Source: Phenylobacterium aquaticum
Lineage (GTDB): Bacteria > Pseudomonadota > Alphaproteobacteria > Caulobacterales > Caulobacteraceae
Reading direction: 5' to 3'
DNA length: 64,000 nt
NCBI RefSeq assembly: GCF_022695515.1
Contig: NZ_JALDPT010000012.1
Coordinates: forward strand, 62,001-126,000
Position numbers and translations under genes: made by a program. Positions 34,219 through 43,898 of the stretch are shown one piece after another. A model generated the notes under the pieces. The model worked only from the letters and a program-made list of their open reading frames with translations, ran no database searches and had not been told where the DNA came from. How positions within the stretch are numbered: the stretch's first letter is position 1; each line of letters starts with the position of its first letter.

Positions 34219-35240
34219 GACGCCTTTCGCTCGCCCTGGCCGCATCGCTCGCCCTGGCCGGCTGCTCGCCGCCAGGCGTACCCAAGAGCCAGGGCGCGGT
34301 CGCCAAGATCCAGGCGCGCGGCCATCTGAACTGCGGCGGCAGCCAGGGGATACCGGGACTCTCGCGGCCCGACGAGAAAGGGGTCTGGCGTGGCTTCGAT
34401 AGCGACATCTGCCGCGCCCTGGCCGCCGCCGTGCTCGGCGACGCCAACAAGGTCCAGTTCACCCCCCTGAACGCCGCACAGCGCCTGCCGGCCGTGCAGA
34501 CGGGCGAGATCGACGCCCTGTCGCGGACCTCGACCATCACCTTCACCCGGGACATGGCGATCCGTTTCGTGGCGGTCACCCTCTATGACAGCGACGCACT
34601 GATCGTCCGCAAGTCGCTGGGCGCCAAGGGTCCGGCGGACCTGAACGGCCGGACCGTCTGCATGCAGGGCGGCGGCAGCTTGGTGGAGGGCACGCTGGAT
34701 GAGGCCGAGCAGGACAACAAGATCAAGCTCACCCGGGTCTATTTCGACTCCACCATCACCGCGCGCGACACCTTCTTCGCGGGCCGGTGCGACGCCTATG
34801 TCACCGATGGCCTGGCGGCCAAGAGCCAGCTGGCGACGGTCGCCAAGACCCCTGACGACTACCAGCTGATGTACATCGGCCGCCTGGTCGAACCCAACGG
34901 GGTCGCCATCGCCCGCGGCGACGATCGCTGGTTCGACGTCGTCCGCTGGACGATCAACCTGCTGATCTGGGCCGAACAGAATGACATCACCCAGGCCAAT
35001 ATCGACGAGCGGGTGAGGACGGGCTCACCCGAGATCAAGCGGGTGTTGGGCGGGGACCCCAAGTTCGGGCGCGAGATCGGGCTGGACCCGCGCTGGGCCT
35101 ATAATGTGATCAAGCAGGTGGGCAACTACCGGGAGGTCTGGGACCGAAACCTCGGGGACGGCACCCCGATCAAGGCGGAGCGTCGCTACAACAGGCTCTA
35201 TACCGATGGCGGCCTGCTGTTCCCGATGCCATGGGATTGA
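34215..35240 (+). CDS. Amino acid ABC transporter substrate-binding lipoprotein (AapJ-like)
   Basis: A 341-aa periplasmic binding protein with a lipobox (LALAGCSPPG) in place of a cleavable Sec signal. Type-3 solute-binding features: GHLNCGGSQGIPGLSRPDEKG, GFDSDICRALAAAVLG, and IDALSRTSTITFTRDMA. It matches the AapJ/YhdW group for polar amino acids. It overlaps the permease start by 10 nt. Confidence 0.92.
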   Translation: MRRLSLALAASLALAGCSPPGVPKSQGAVAKIQARGHLNCGGSQGIPGLSRPDEKGVWRGFDSDICRALAAAVLGDANKVQFTPLNAAQRLPAVQTGEIDALSRTSTITFTRDMAIRFVAVTLYDSDALIVRKSLGAKGPADLNGRTVCMQGGGSLVEGTLDEAEQDNKIKLTRVYFDSTITARDTFFAGRCDAYVTDGLAAKSQLATVAKTPDDYQLMYIGRLVEPNGVAIARGDDRWFDVVRWTINLLIWAEQNDITQANIDERVRTGSPEIKRVLGGDPKFGREIGLDPRWAYNVIKQVGNYREVWDRNLGDGTPIKAERRYNRLYTDGGLLFPMPWD

Positions 35241-36412
35241 GTCGCGTGGTCGAACTCATCGAACACCCGAGGAAGCCGGCGCCGCTCCCGGGGCGACCCG
35301 GCAAACACCTGGGCGTCCAGGCGCTCGCCCTGGGACTGGCCGCCGCTGTGCTGGTTGTCGTGGTCTGGACCACGGCGTCCAATCTCGCGGCCCGGGGAAT
35401 TCCCCTGGGAGCGGACTTCCTGCTCGACCGCGCTGGGTTCACCGTCTCCGAGACCCTGCTGCCTTACACCCCCGATGATTCAAACCTCTGGGCGATCGTC
35501 GTCGGCGTCGGCAACACCCTCTTCGTTTCCGCCCTGGTCTCGCTGGCCTCGACGCTGCTCGGAACCCTGCTGGGCGTCGCGCGGATCAGCGACAATCCAC
35601 TGGTCAGTGGCCTGGCCCTGCTGTGGATCGAAGGCGTGCGCAACACCCCGCCGATCCTGCTGCTGATCTTCCTCTATACCCTGTGGTGGCAAGCTCTGCC
35701 GGCCACCGGCGTCCTGCACCCCTTGCCCGGCGTCCTGGCCTCCCTCCGTGGCGTCGCCATCCCCGCCCTGATCTTTCCCTGGCCCCCGACGACCATGCTC
35801 GCAGCCCTTCTCGCCGCCGGCGCCCTGGTCGCGACGGCGGGGGGTCTCGCCGGCCGGTTCGGCCGCGACCGGCGTCGCTGGGCTCTGACCGTGGCCGCGC
35901 TACTTGTGCTGACGCTCGCGGTCGCCGCCGCCGCCGCGCGGCGGGGCTTCGCCGTGAACCTGCCGCAGGCCGCCGGAGCCGATTTCCGTGGCGGCGCGGT
36001 GATCACGCCGGAACTGTTCACCATCCTGGCGGGCCTCACCCTCTACACCACCGGCTTCATCGCCGAGATCATCCGGACCGGCGTCAACGCCGTGCCGCGC
36101 GCCCAGTGGGAGGCGGCCCGCGCCCTGGGCTTGTCGCCGCCAAACGTCCTTCGCCTCGTGGTGTTGCCGCAGATGCTGCGGGTCATCCTGCCGCCGATGA
36201 CCAGCCAATACATCAATGTCGTGAAGAACAGCACCCTGGCGCTGGTGGTCGGATACACCGATTTCATGACCGTCATGGGCACGGTCATCAACAAGACCAG
36301 CCATGCCATTGAAGGCACCCTGGTGATCGTAGGCGTCTATCTCACGATCAACCTGGCCATGTCGGCGACGCTCAACTGGTACAATGGCCAGCTTGCGGTG
36401 AAGGAGCGTTGA
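35231..36412 (+). CDS. Amino acid ABC transporter permease (AapQ-like)
   Basis: A 393-aa inner-membrane permease with eight predicted helices, the long form typical of AapQ. The HisM-type transport module spans VGVGNTLFVSALVSL to the end, with the EAA loop at QWEAARALGLSPPNVLRLVVLPQMLRVILPP. It heterodimerises with the next permease. One-bp gap to the next gene. Confidence 0.93.
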   Translation: MGLSRVVELIEHPRKPAPLPGRPGKHLGVQALALGLAAAVLVVVVWTTASNLAARGIPLGADFLLDRAGFTVSETLLPYTPDDSNLWAIVVGVGNTLFVSALVSLASTLLGTLLGVARISDNPLVSGLALLWIEGVRNTPPILLLIFLYTLWWQALPATGVLHPLPGVLASLRGVAIPALIFPWPPTTMLAALLAAGALVATAGGLAGRFGRDRRRWALTVAALLVLTLAVAAAAARRGFAVNLPQAAGADFRGGAVITPELFTILAGLTLYTTGFIAEIIRTGVNAVPRAQWEAARALGLSPPNVLRLVVLPQMLRVILPPMTSQYINVVKNSTLALVVGYTDFMTVMGTVINKTSHAIEGTLVIVGVYLTINLAMSATLNWYNGQLAVKER

Positions 36413-36413
36413 C

Positions 36414-37501
36414 GTGACCTTCGCGGCCCCCCTCGCCCGACGCCCCGCGGAGCTTTCCCGGCGGACCCGGCTTCGTACGCTCGCTTCGCATCTCGTCGGA
36501 AGCCCCCTGAACCTCGCGCTGACGGCGGCGGTGGCCCTGGCCGCGCTCACCGTCCTACCTGGCCTGCTGCGCTGGGCGGTGCTGGACGCCGCCTTCCTGC
36601 CGGCCACGCCGGAGACCTGCCGGGCCACAACCGGGGCCTGCTGGAGCTTTGTGTTGGCCAAGCACAGCCAGATCCTGTTCGGCATCTATCCGTTCGACGC
36701 GCGCTGGCGGCCGGCCTTGGCGAGCGCCGTCCTCGTCGGCGTGCTGATCTACTCGGTGCGCCCCGCCGCCTGGCGGCTGTCCCTGACCAGCATCTGGGCG
36801 GCCGCCCTCGTCGCGGTGCAGATCCTCATGGGCGGCGGGGTCCTCGGCCTCACCCCCGTGCCGACCGCCATGTGGGGCGGGCTGCCGATCACCCTGATCC
36901 TGACGGTCGTCGCAATCGGCGGCGGCTTCCCGCTGGCGATCCTCCTGGCGCTCGCCCGCCGCTCCGAGATGCCAGCGATCCGTCTGATGAGCACGGTGTT
37001 TATCGAGGCGACCCGCGCCCTGCCCCTGCTCAGCATCCTGTTCATCGCGTCGATCATGCTGCCGCTGCTGCTGCCCGAGGCGTTGCTGCCGGACAAGCTG
37101 GTGCGCGCGGTGATCGCGCTCCTGCTGTTCGCGTCCGCCTACATGGCCGAAGTGATCCGCGGCGGACTACAGGCCATGCCCAAGGGCCAGTATGAAGCAG
37201 CCACCGCCTTGGGCCTGAGCTATTGGCAGACCCAGCGGCTGGTGATCCTGCCCCAGGCCATCACCCTGGTGATCCCGGCGCTGACGAACACCATCATCGT
37301 TATGATCAAGAACACCAGCCTGGTGCTGGTCGTCGGCCTGTTCGACCTGATCAGTTCCGGCAAGTCGGCGCTGGCGGACCCCCTGTGGCGATCCCCGGCG
37401 ACGGAAACCTACCTCTTCATCAGCGCGATCTATTTCGTCCTGTGCTTCGGCTTCGGCCGCTTCGCCGACATGCTGGAACGCCGCAACAAGGTGGCCCGCT
37501 A

Positions 37502-37502
<1 letters not shown>
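36414..37502 (+). CDS. Amino acid ABC transporter permease (AapM-like)
   Basis: A 362-aa permease starting at GTG 36414. N-terminal helices carry a periplasmic loop with Cys ([13 protein letters not shown]). The transport module ([17 protein letters not shown] onward) ends in the EAA loop [32 protein letters not shown]. Second half of the AapQM heterodimer. Stop overlaps the ATPase start (TAATG). Confidence 0.93.
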
Positions 37503-38257
<755 letters not shown>

Positions 38258-38328
38258 CCGCGGGCCAGGGCCCGGGAATTCGAGCCGGTCGTTGGGCGGG
38301 CTCACAGGAACAAGATCGGAGATCCTCC

Positions 38329-38673
38329 ATGACCTTTCGGCGGCCCAATCCTGTGTTCGGCTCTGAGTACGAGAACCTCAGGCGCATCCTGCTGAAGGCG
38401 CGCCGTGAGGCGCGCATTTCCCAGCGAACCCTCGCGGAGCGGATCGGGAAATCCCACTCCCATATCTGCATGATTGAGCGGGGTCAGCGCAGGATCGACA
38501 TCTTGGAATTCTGTGCGATCGCCACCTCGCTCGGCGCGAGCCCGCTTAAGCTGCTTGGTGACGTGTGGGCTTGTTTGCACCCCGCTTCCAGCGAGCCAGA
38601 GAGACCAAGCGACGATTGTCCCGCGGACCGGGTCGGGCCTGGGGATCATAGTGTGATCGCGCCCCCGGTTTAG
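38329..38673 (+). CDS. XRE-family HTH transcriptional regulator
   Basis: A 114-aa Cro/C1-type regulator: HTH about residues 18-75 (LLKARREARISQRTLAERIG, HSHICMIERGQRRIDILEF), then a disordered acidic tail. It lies 71 bp after the ABC ATPase with its own ribosome site (GGAGAT), so it may be independent. Convergent with the SOD gene. Target unknown. Confidence 0.88.
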   Translation: MTFRRPNPVFGSEYENLRRILLKARREARISQRTLAERIGKSHSHICMIERGQRRIDILEFCAIATSLGASPLKLLGDVWACLHPASSEPERPSDDCPADRVGPGDHSVIAPPV

Positions 38674-38730
38674 GGCGCTTGTCTTTTGCGGGGCCTGTTC
38701 GAGGCGGTTGCCCCGAAGCGTGGCGCGACC

Positions 38731-39429
38731 TCAGGCGACGCCCGTGCGGGCGAAGGCATCGTTGGCATGGCCCCAGGAGACGGCCTTCATAAAGGCGTCC
38801 ACATAGGCGCCGGCCTTGGCCCCGTAGTCCATGTGATAGGCGTGTTCGTACATGTCGAGCACCAGCAGGGGCGCGCCGTCGGCCAAGGTCATGGTGTGGT
38901 CGGCGGCCCAGGTGTTGACCAACCGGCTGTCGTGGCGGCTCGCGGTCAGGATCACCCAGCCGGAGCCGCCGCCCAGCGCCTTGCCCATGCCGGCGAACTC
39001 CGCCGCCCACCGATCATGGCTCCCGAAGTCGCGCTCGATGGCCTTGGCGAGCGATGCGCTTGCGGCGGCTTGCGCCCCCAGGCCCGCGAAATAGACCTCG
39101 TGCAGGATCATCGAGTTCCAGGCGATCAGTTCCTCGCGCTTCAGCCCATTGACCTGGTAGACGGGCGCCGTGGCCCAATCGAGCTTGCCGAGATCACCGC
39201 GGATCGAGCCGAGCCGCTTCACCGCCCCGGCATAGTTGTTGTCGTGGTGGCTCACGAGCAGCTTCTCGGACAAGCCCGCCACGGCCTTGGGATCAAAGGG
39301 CAGCGGCTTGGGGGTGAAGGTCACCGCAGGCGCGGTTGCCGTCTGAGCGGTCGCCGCGGACGCCACGGCGGGGCCGGCGACAGCCAGGCCACCCAAGAGC
39401 AGGCGGCGGTCAAGTTGGGGTTGGGGCAA
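38731..39429 (-). CDS. Tat-exported Fe/Mn superoxide dismutase
   Basis: A 232-aa iron/manganese SOD with a twin-arginine signal (DRRLLLGGLAVAGPAVASA), so periplasmic. The ligands are a His in VSHHDNNYAG, a His in SMILHEVYFAGL, and Asp and His in LDMYEHAYHMDYG. The usual paired HHxxHH near the N-terminus is reduced to HHDNN, as in the exported SOD subgroup, so the first site is slightly atypical. It dismutates superoxide. It follows the ATP-grasp gene by 23 bp. Confidence 0.92.
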   Translation of the reverse strand: MPQPQLDRRLLLGGLAVAGPAVASAATAQTATAPAVTFTPKPLPFDPKAVAGLSEKLLVSHHDNNYAGAVKRLGSIRGDLGKLDWATAPVYQVNGLKREELIAWNSMILHEVYFAGLGAQAAASASLAKAIERDFGSHDRWAAEFAGMGKALGGGSGWVILTASRHDSRLVNTWAADHTMTLADGAPLLVLDMYEHAYHMDYGAKAGAYVDAFMKAVSWGHANDAFARTGVA

Positions 39430-39452
39430 GGGAAGACTCCGATGGGGTTTGG

Positions 39453-40505
39453 TCAGGTCGGAAGGGAAAGCTTTGGGGGGCGGGCGGTCAGACGCTGGAG
39501 CGTCGTGGCCGCAAGGGTGGCGGGCGCTTCGTCAGGGATGGGGAAGACAGAGCTCACATTGATCTCGCAAAGAACGTAACTGTCCTCGCCCTCGGCGGTC
39601 TTGGGGCCCAGCAGGAAGTCCGCGTCCCAGATCACCGGCAGGTCCTCCGAACTCATGCCGAGCCGTTGCACCAGACCGGGTGTCCAGTCCTCTTCCATCA
39701 ACGCGCGAAGGCGCTGGAAGCGCGGGTCGTCCGGCCCGGAATAGAGCCGCGGCCCAGCCGGCCCGGCCTCGGCGGGCGCCAGCGCCCGCACCATCTGATG
39801 ACCGAACCCGGCGACCCTCCCGCCCGACAGGTAGCAGCGGACCATCCCGTCCAGCAGGCGGGCCTGGAACGGCTGGTCGACCAGTCCGCCACCGGCGTCG
39901 AACTCCGCCAGCCGCTCCGCCACGAAATCACCGAGCGCCATCGTCCGTTCCACCGCGCCGCCGCGCGCCTCCAGGACGCGGACCGTCTCGGTGTCCACCG
40001 CGTCGACCTTCCAGACCCCAATTCCGCCATTGCCGCGGTTCTGCTTGAGCACCCGGGCGCCGGAGGCCAACAGGCGGGGGAATTCGGCTTGAAAGGCGGC
40101 CGGGGTTTCGTAGAGGCGGGTGTCGGTTCCCCAGCCCAGGGAACGGGTCCGATGGAGCACGGACTTCACCCCCATCTTGGCGATCACATCGGGATGGGCG
40201 CCAATCAAAACGCCGGCCTGGGCGACCTCACGCAGGATATCGTCCAGGGCGCTGCGACGCTGGCCAGTCGCGGTGGCGATCGGATCCACCCAGACCAGGA
40301 CGCCATCCATGGTCAGCAGCTGGGTGCGGACCTCATCGGCAACATCTTCGCAGAACACGGCCGGCTCGGCGGATATACCCGCACGGGCCAGGGCCGCGAA
40401 GATGGCCTTGAGGCGATTGTTGTCTGCCGTCGCTTCGGCGCGCCCGGCCAAGTCGCCGCGCCACACCACCGCCACCCTGTAGGTCGAGACCTCGGACTTC
40501 GCCAT
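39453..40505 (-). CDS. Cj0069-family ATP-grasp-like protein
   Basis: A 350-aa protein with an N-terminal pre-ATP-grasp region (YRVAVVWRGDLAGRAEATADNNRLK). Central ATP-grasp-like elements follow: ARVLKQNRGNGGIGVWKV for the phosphate-contacting Lys and Gly-loop, and YVLCEINVSSVFPIPDEAP with the metal-binding Glu/Asn. The group is annotated only by the Campylobacter name Cj0069. Peptide-type ligation is possible but unproven. Pairing with an exported SOD and a beta-propeller lipoprotein suggests an envelope stress or small-peptide role. Confidence 0.85.
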   Translation of the reverse strand: MAKSEVSTYRVAVVWRGDLAGRAEATADNNRLKAIFAALARAGISAEPAVFCEDVADEVRTQLLTMDGVLVWVDPIATATGQRRSALDDILREVAQAGVLIGAHPDVIAKMGVKSVLHRTRSLGWGTDTRLYETPAAFQAEFPRLLASGARVLKQNRGNGGIGVWKVDAVDTETVRVLEARGGAVERTMALGDFVAERLAEFDAGGGLVDQPFQARLLDGMVRCYLSGGRVAGFGHQMVRALAPAEAGPAGPRLYSGPDDPRFQRLRALMEEDWTPGLVQRLGMSSEDLPVIWDADFLLGPKTAEGEDSYVLCEINVSSVFPIPDEAPATLAATTLQRLTARPPKLSLPT

Positions 40506-40632
40506 GACTACGCTCCCGCCCGGCGCAGAACCGGGGTCTCAGGAGCGGGTCTTGGACGGCGAACCGTCTGGCCGGGCGCCCGCGTCGGCCCGATGGCCGG
40601 ACACTAGCGCGATGGCCCGGGCGCGCAAGGGG

Positions 40633-41637
40633 TCAGGGCGCGGGCTTGTAGACCAAGATCGCCGCCGGCTGCCCCTCCGTGGCGCGGGCCGCAACATAGA
40701 GGCGGTCCGCCTCCGGCGAATAGAGTCCGGTGCGCGCGCCTTGGCGGGTGGGGATGGACGTCAGGCGTCGGAAATCGACCGGCCCGGTCGCCCGGAACAC
40801 ATCGACCGCGCCCGAGCCGCAGACCACATAGATCCGCTGGCGTCGTTCATCGAAGAACAGGTCGTCGGCGTCGCCGCAGGTGGCGGTTTCCAGCCGGGCG
40901 CGTCCGGTCGCGGCGTCCAGCAGCTTCAATCGCGCCGGGAGCCGAAACACCACCGCCAGCACCTGGTGGGTCGCGTCCAGCGCCATCGGATAGTTGAAGC
41001 GCAGGCCGGGCGTCCGCCGCGACGAGAGAGTCGCACCGGTGGTCAGGTCGACGACGACGACACGGCCGGCGTCCGGGACATTCACATAGGCGCGCGCGCC
41101 ATCGATCCGGAAACTCTCCGGATGCTTGGGCAGGGCCGCCGTCGCCACCACGACGCGCCGCGCCGGATCGAGGGTGGCCAGGCCGCCGTCCCCATAGCCG
41201 ACCACCGGCCGACCGAGGCCGTCGAGACGGATATTGTCCGCGTCGCCGCCCAGCGCGACCACTCCCCGGGCCTTGAGCGTCACGCCGTCGTAGAAGGCCA
41301 CGCGCCCGTCGCCATTGGCCACCATGAGTTCGCCGCGATCCACGAGCCAGGCCAGGCCCTGAGGCTTCGCAAGCCCGGTGATCCGCGCGGTCCGGCGCCC
41401 TTGGGCCAGATCGACCACCTCGACCGAGTTGGCGCCCAGGGCCGCCACGAACAGCCGCTTCCCAGCGGCGTCCAGCACCATGTGGTCGATCCGGCCCGAC
41501 ACGCCGGGCAAGGCGATCGTCCGCTCCAGCACGAGGGGCGCGGGCCCCTTGGACGTCTCGCCCGCGCCGCAGGAGGTCAAGGCGCCCAGCGCCAGCAGGG
41601 CGATCCAGGCCAACGGAAACTTTGAGAGCTGGGTCAT
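40633..41637 (-). CDS. YncE-type beta-propeller lipoprotein
   Basis: A 334-aa lipoprotein with lipobox ALTSCGAG, then a seven-bladed 40-residue repeat propeller (ITGLAKPQGLAWL, VMVANGDGRVAFYDGVTLK-like blades, VVATAALPKHPESFRIDGARAYVNVPDAGRVVVVDL). Similar proteins bind DNA or small ligands or serve as scaffolds in the periplasm. Function here unknown. It is the last gene of a run with two small membrane proteins. Confidence 0.85.
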   Translation of the reverse strand: MTQLSKFPLAWIALLALGALTSCGAGETSKGPAPLVLERTIALPGVSGRIDHMVLDAAGKRLFVAALGANSVEVVDLAQGRRTARITGLAKPQGLAWLVDRGELMVANGDGRVAFYDGVTLKARGVVALGGDADNIRLDGLGRPVVGYGDGGLATLDPARRVVVATAALPKHPESFRIDGARAYVNVPDAGRVVVVDLTTGATLSSRRTPGLRFNYPMALDATHQVLAVVFRLPARLKLLDAATGRARLETATCGDADDLFFDERRQRIYVVCGSGAVDVFRATGPVDFRRLTSIPTRQGARTGLYSPEADRLYVAARATEGQPAAILVYKPAP

Positions 41638-41650
41638 GCCGGTCGGGACC

Positions 41651-42001
41651 TCATAGGCGCAGCCCGAACCGGGGGCCGATCCAGGTCATGGCCAGGTAGA
41701 GGCCGATGGTCAGCGCGCATCCGGCGCCGAGCGCCGCCCAGAACGGCGCCCCGCGTTTCAGCAGGACCGGGATCAACAGAAACATCGGAAGAGACGGGAG
41801 CACGTACCAGAAGGTGGCCCCGGCATGAGCGGCCATCCGCTCCGGGTCGTGGGTGTCGCGCCACAGCCACATCATGCCCAGCACCGAGACCAGCGGCAGG
41901 GAGGCCACCAGCGCCCCAAACCCAGGCGAGCGCTTCGCGATCTCGGACACCGCCGCGATGATCACGCCGGAGATCGCCGCCTTGAGGACAAGATAGAGCA
42001 C
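41651..42001 (-). CDS. DUF3147-family membrane protein
   Basis: A 116-aa integral membrane protein with four helices (YLVLKAAISGVIIAAVSEIAK, GALVASLPLVSVLGMMWLW, FWYVLPSLPMFLLIPVLL, FWAALGAGCALTIGLYLAM). The GTG at 42001 was chosen because it starts the conserved LYLVLKAA segment; upstream frame is low-complexity Arg/Pro, not protein-like. Often found beside metal and envelope genes; function unknown. Confidence 0.84.
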   Translation of the reverse strand: MLYLVLKAAISGVIIAAVSEIAKRSPGFGALVASLPLVSVLGMMWLWRDTHDPERMAAHAGATFWYVLPSLPMFLLIPVLLKRGAPFWAALGAGCALTIGLYLAMTWIGPRFGLRL

Positions 42002-42033
42002 GCGCCGAGATCTCCCATTCGTCGTCGGCGGCC

Positions 42034-42216
42034 TCACTCGCGCCAGGCCAGCCAGAAACACCAGACCGCCAGCCCGATCGCGATCAAGGCCAGGGAGACC
42101 GCGAACCCGGGGCTCGGATCCAGCCGGAACCCTGGCGTCAGAGCGTAGCGCAGCCCGATCAGGCCAAGGCCGCCCAGGGTCACGCCAGCCGCCGTGAACG
42201 CCAGTCGCCATTTCAT
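42034..42216 (-). CDS. 60-aa two-helix membrane protein
   Basis: A small protein MKWRLAFTAAGVTLGGLGLI with a second helix GFAVSLALIAIGLAVWCFWLAW. It sits 32 bp upstream of the DUF3147 gene, same direction. Good hydrophobicity and strand context, no known family. Confidence 0.62.
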   Translation of the reverse strand: MKWRLAFTAAGVTLGGLGLIGLRYALTPGFRLDPSPGFAVSLALIAIGLAVWCFWLAWRE

Positions 42217-42269
42217 GGCGACCAGCCTGCGCTCACCGCGCCAGGGGGCTCAAGGACAATGGACCCAAG

Positions 42270-42536
42270 TCACAGGAACTTGGCCAGGTCGCTGAGCTTG
42301 GCCAGCTTCTCACGGGTCTCGGCGGGCAGCGGCCCGACGATCTCCTCCAGATGGTGCTCGATGTGGTCGCGGATCAGCACGCTCTTGGCGTTCTCCAGCG
42401 CGCCGATCACCGCCTGCATCTGCTGAGCGACCTCCATGCCGTCACGATTGGCCTCGATCATGCCGACGATCTTACCCAGGTGCCCGTGCGCGCGGCGGAG
42501 CCGGTTCAGCAACTGCTTGTCCGTGTGGTGGCTCAC
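42270..42536 (-). CDS. rcnR: RcnR/CsoR-family metal-sensing repressor lacking cysteine
   Basis: An 88-aa four-helix repressor starting MSHHTDKQLLNRLRRAHGHL. In RcnR the Ni/Co ligands are the N-terminal amine/His3, Cys35, His60 and His64. Here His3 and the IRDHIEHHLEE histidines are present, but the Cys35 position reads Gly (ANRDGMEVAQQ), and the protein has no Cys. So it should not bind Ni/Co by the E. coli RcnR set, though His-only coordination is possible. It is the last gene in the rcnA unit, 32 bp downstream of it. Confidence 0.86.
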   Translation of the reverse strand: MSHHTDKQLLNRLRRAHGHLGKIVGMIEANRDGMEVAQQMQAVIGALENAKSVLIRDHIEHHLEEIVGPLPAETREKLAKLSDLAKFL

Positions 42537-42568
42537 GCGAAGACTCCTCGATCTCGACCCAACCTAGG

Positions 42569-43813
42569 TCAGCGCGGCAGCGCCAGCCAGCCGTTCACGC
42601 CGATATAGATGCCGATCAGCAGGATCACGGCGCCCGAGACGAAGGGCGCCTTGCGGACGATCTCTCCGAAGCCGCTCCAGCGCTTGGACACGTGCTTGAC
42701 GCTGAGCGCGGCGATCACGCCCGAGGTCACCATGGTCAGGGCCAGGCCGATGCTGAAGCACAGGACCAGCACGGCGCCCAGCGTGATCTGCTTGAGCTGC
42801 AGACAGAGCAGCAGGACGGTGATCGCCCCGGGACAGGGGATCAGCCCGCCGGTGAGGCCGAAGATGATGATCTGACCGGTGGTGACCTTGGTGTCGGCGA
42901 ACCGGCGGCGGATGTCGTTGGCGTGGGCCAGTTCGTGGGCGTCCTGGTAGCCTGTGGCGAGCTCCAGGCCGCGCAGTTCCTCATGCATATGATCGCTGCC
43001 GCCGTGATCATGCTCCACGAAGGCGACGTCGTAGTGATGGCCGTGATCGCCGTGCGCCAGGGTCAGCCTCGCGGTGAATTCATGGGGCTCGGGGATCTCC
43101 TCGACCGACTCCAGATAGCCGTCCCGATCCACGAAGGCGAAGGTCTGGCGCCCGCCGTCGGGCCGCTCCGTGGCCAGACTGACCTGGGCCGCCTTCCAGC
43201 CGTGGCCGCTCTCTGTGCGCAGGCGGAAACGCGGCGGCACGCCATCCTCGAAGACTTCCAGCCGCAAGATCCCGTGCCCGGTGTCGATCCGCGGCGCCCC
43301 GCCCGGCGCGTGACCGCCATGTCCCTTGTCATGCCCATGGTCGTGGCCAGGACCATGATCATGGCTGTGGCCGTGGTCGTGACCGTGGCCCCCATGATCG
43401 TGGCTGTGACCGTGTCCGCCTTGGTCGTGACCAGGACCGTGGTCATGCTCGGCGACAGCGGCCAGGGCCTGTTCGCGCCGTGACCGCCACAGCATCCACA
43501 GCGCCATGCCGACGATGATCACCCCGGACGCGAGCTGGAAGTAGGGTTCGAGGGTCGCGCTATCGACCCCGCGCCACAGATACATGCCGCCCAGGGCGAT
43601 CACCCAGACGATGGCGGTGTGCGACAGCGTCGCGCAGACGCCCAGCAGCACCGCCTGGCGGACCGTGCCGCGCACCGCGATGATGAAGGCCGCCATCATC
43701 GTCTTGGAGTGACCCGGCTCCAGGCCGTGCAGGGCGCCCAGCACGATGGCGCTCGGAATGAACAGCCAGGCGTGGGCGGTCCCTTGGGCGATCAGGTCTG
43801 TGAAGGGGGTCAT
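42569..43813 (-). CDS. rcnA: Nickel/cobalt efflux transporter RcnA, long His-rich form
   Basis: A 414-aa NicO-family exporter. N-terminal helices hold GALHGLEPGHSKTMMAAFI, which matches the HxxxPGHSK motif. Between TM3 and TM4 is a very His/Asp/Gly-rich loop (about residues 120-170, repeats such as HDHGHGH) plus an unusual ~100-residue domain (GILRLEVFEDGVPPRFRLRTE, HHYDVAFVEHD) of beta character. C-terminal helices contain GLTGGLIPCPGAITVLLLCLQ. It exports Ni(II) and Co(II). RcnA in E. coli is 274 aa, so the extra domain is notable. Confidence 0.93.
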   Translation of the reverse strand: MTPFTDLIAQGTAHAWLFIPSAIVLGALHGLEPGHSKTMMAAFIIAVRGTVRQAVLLGVCATLSHTAIVWVIALGGMYLWRGVDSATLEPYFQLASGVIIVGMALWMLWRSRREQALAAVAEHDHGPGHDQGGHGHSHDHGGHGHDHGHSHDHGPGHDHGHDKGHGGHAPGGAPRIDTGHGILRLEVFEDGVPPRFRLRTESGHGWKAAQVSLATERPDGGRQTFAFVDRDGYLESVEEIPEPHEFTARLTLAHGDHGHHYDVAFVEHDHGGSDHMHEELRGLELATGYQDAHELAHANDIRRRFADTKVTTGQIIIFGLTGGLIPCPGAITVLLLCLQLKQITLGAVLVLCFSIGLALTMVTSGVIAALSVKHVSKRWSGFGEIVRKAPFVSGAVILLIGIYIGVNGWLALPR

Positions 43814-43847
43814 GGGGGACTCGGTACGGCGACGACGGAAGCCTTAT

Positions 43848-43867
43848 ACCTATCCCCCTGGAGAGGT
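43848..43867. promoter_or_regulatory. RcnR/CsoR-type operator in the rcnA promoter
   Basis: ACCTATCC, centre CCCT, GGAGAGGT is an inverted repeat with 7 of 8 pairs and a C/G tract, the layout bound by RcnR/CsoR repressors. On the minus strand a -35 TTGTCA (43871-43876) is followed, 17 bp on, by ATAGGT, so the operator covers the spacer and -10. It lies 35 bp before the rcnA start. Confidence 0.6.
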
Positions 43868-43898
43868 TATTGACAAGGCCCGTGGCCGAGCTCCACGG

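Noticed and set aside
43300..43450. Tandem repeat or CRISPR-like array
   Set aside because: The repetitive CATGGTC/ATGATC pattern is the coding sequence of the His-rich loop of RcnA and has no spacer structure.
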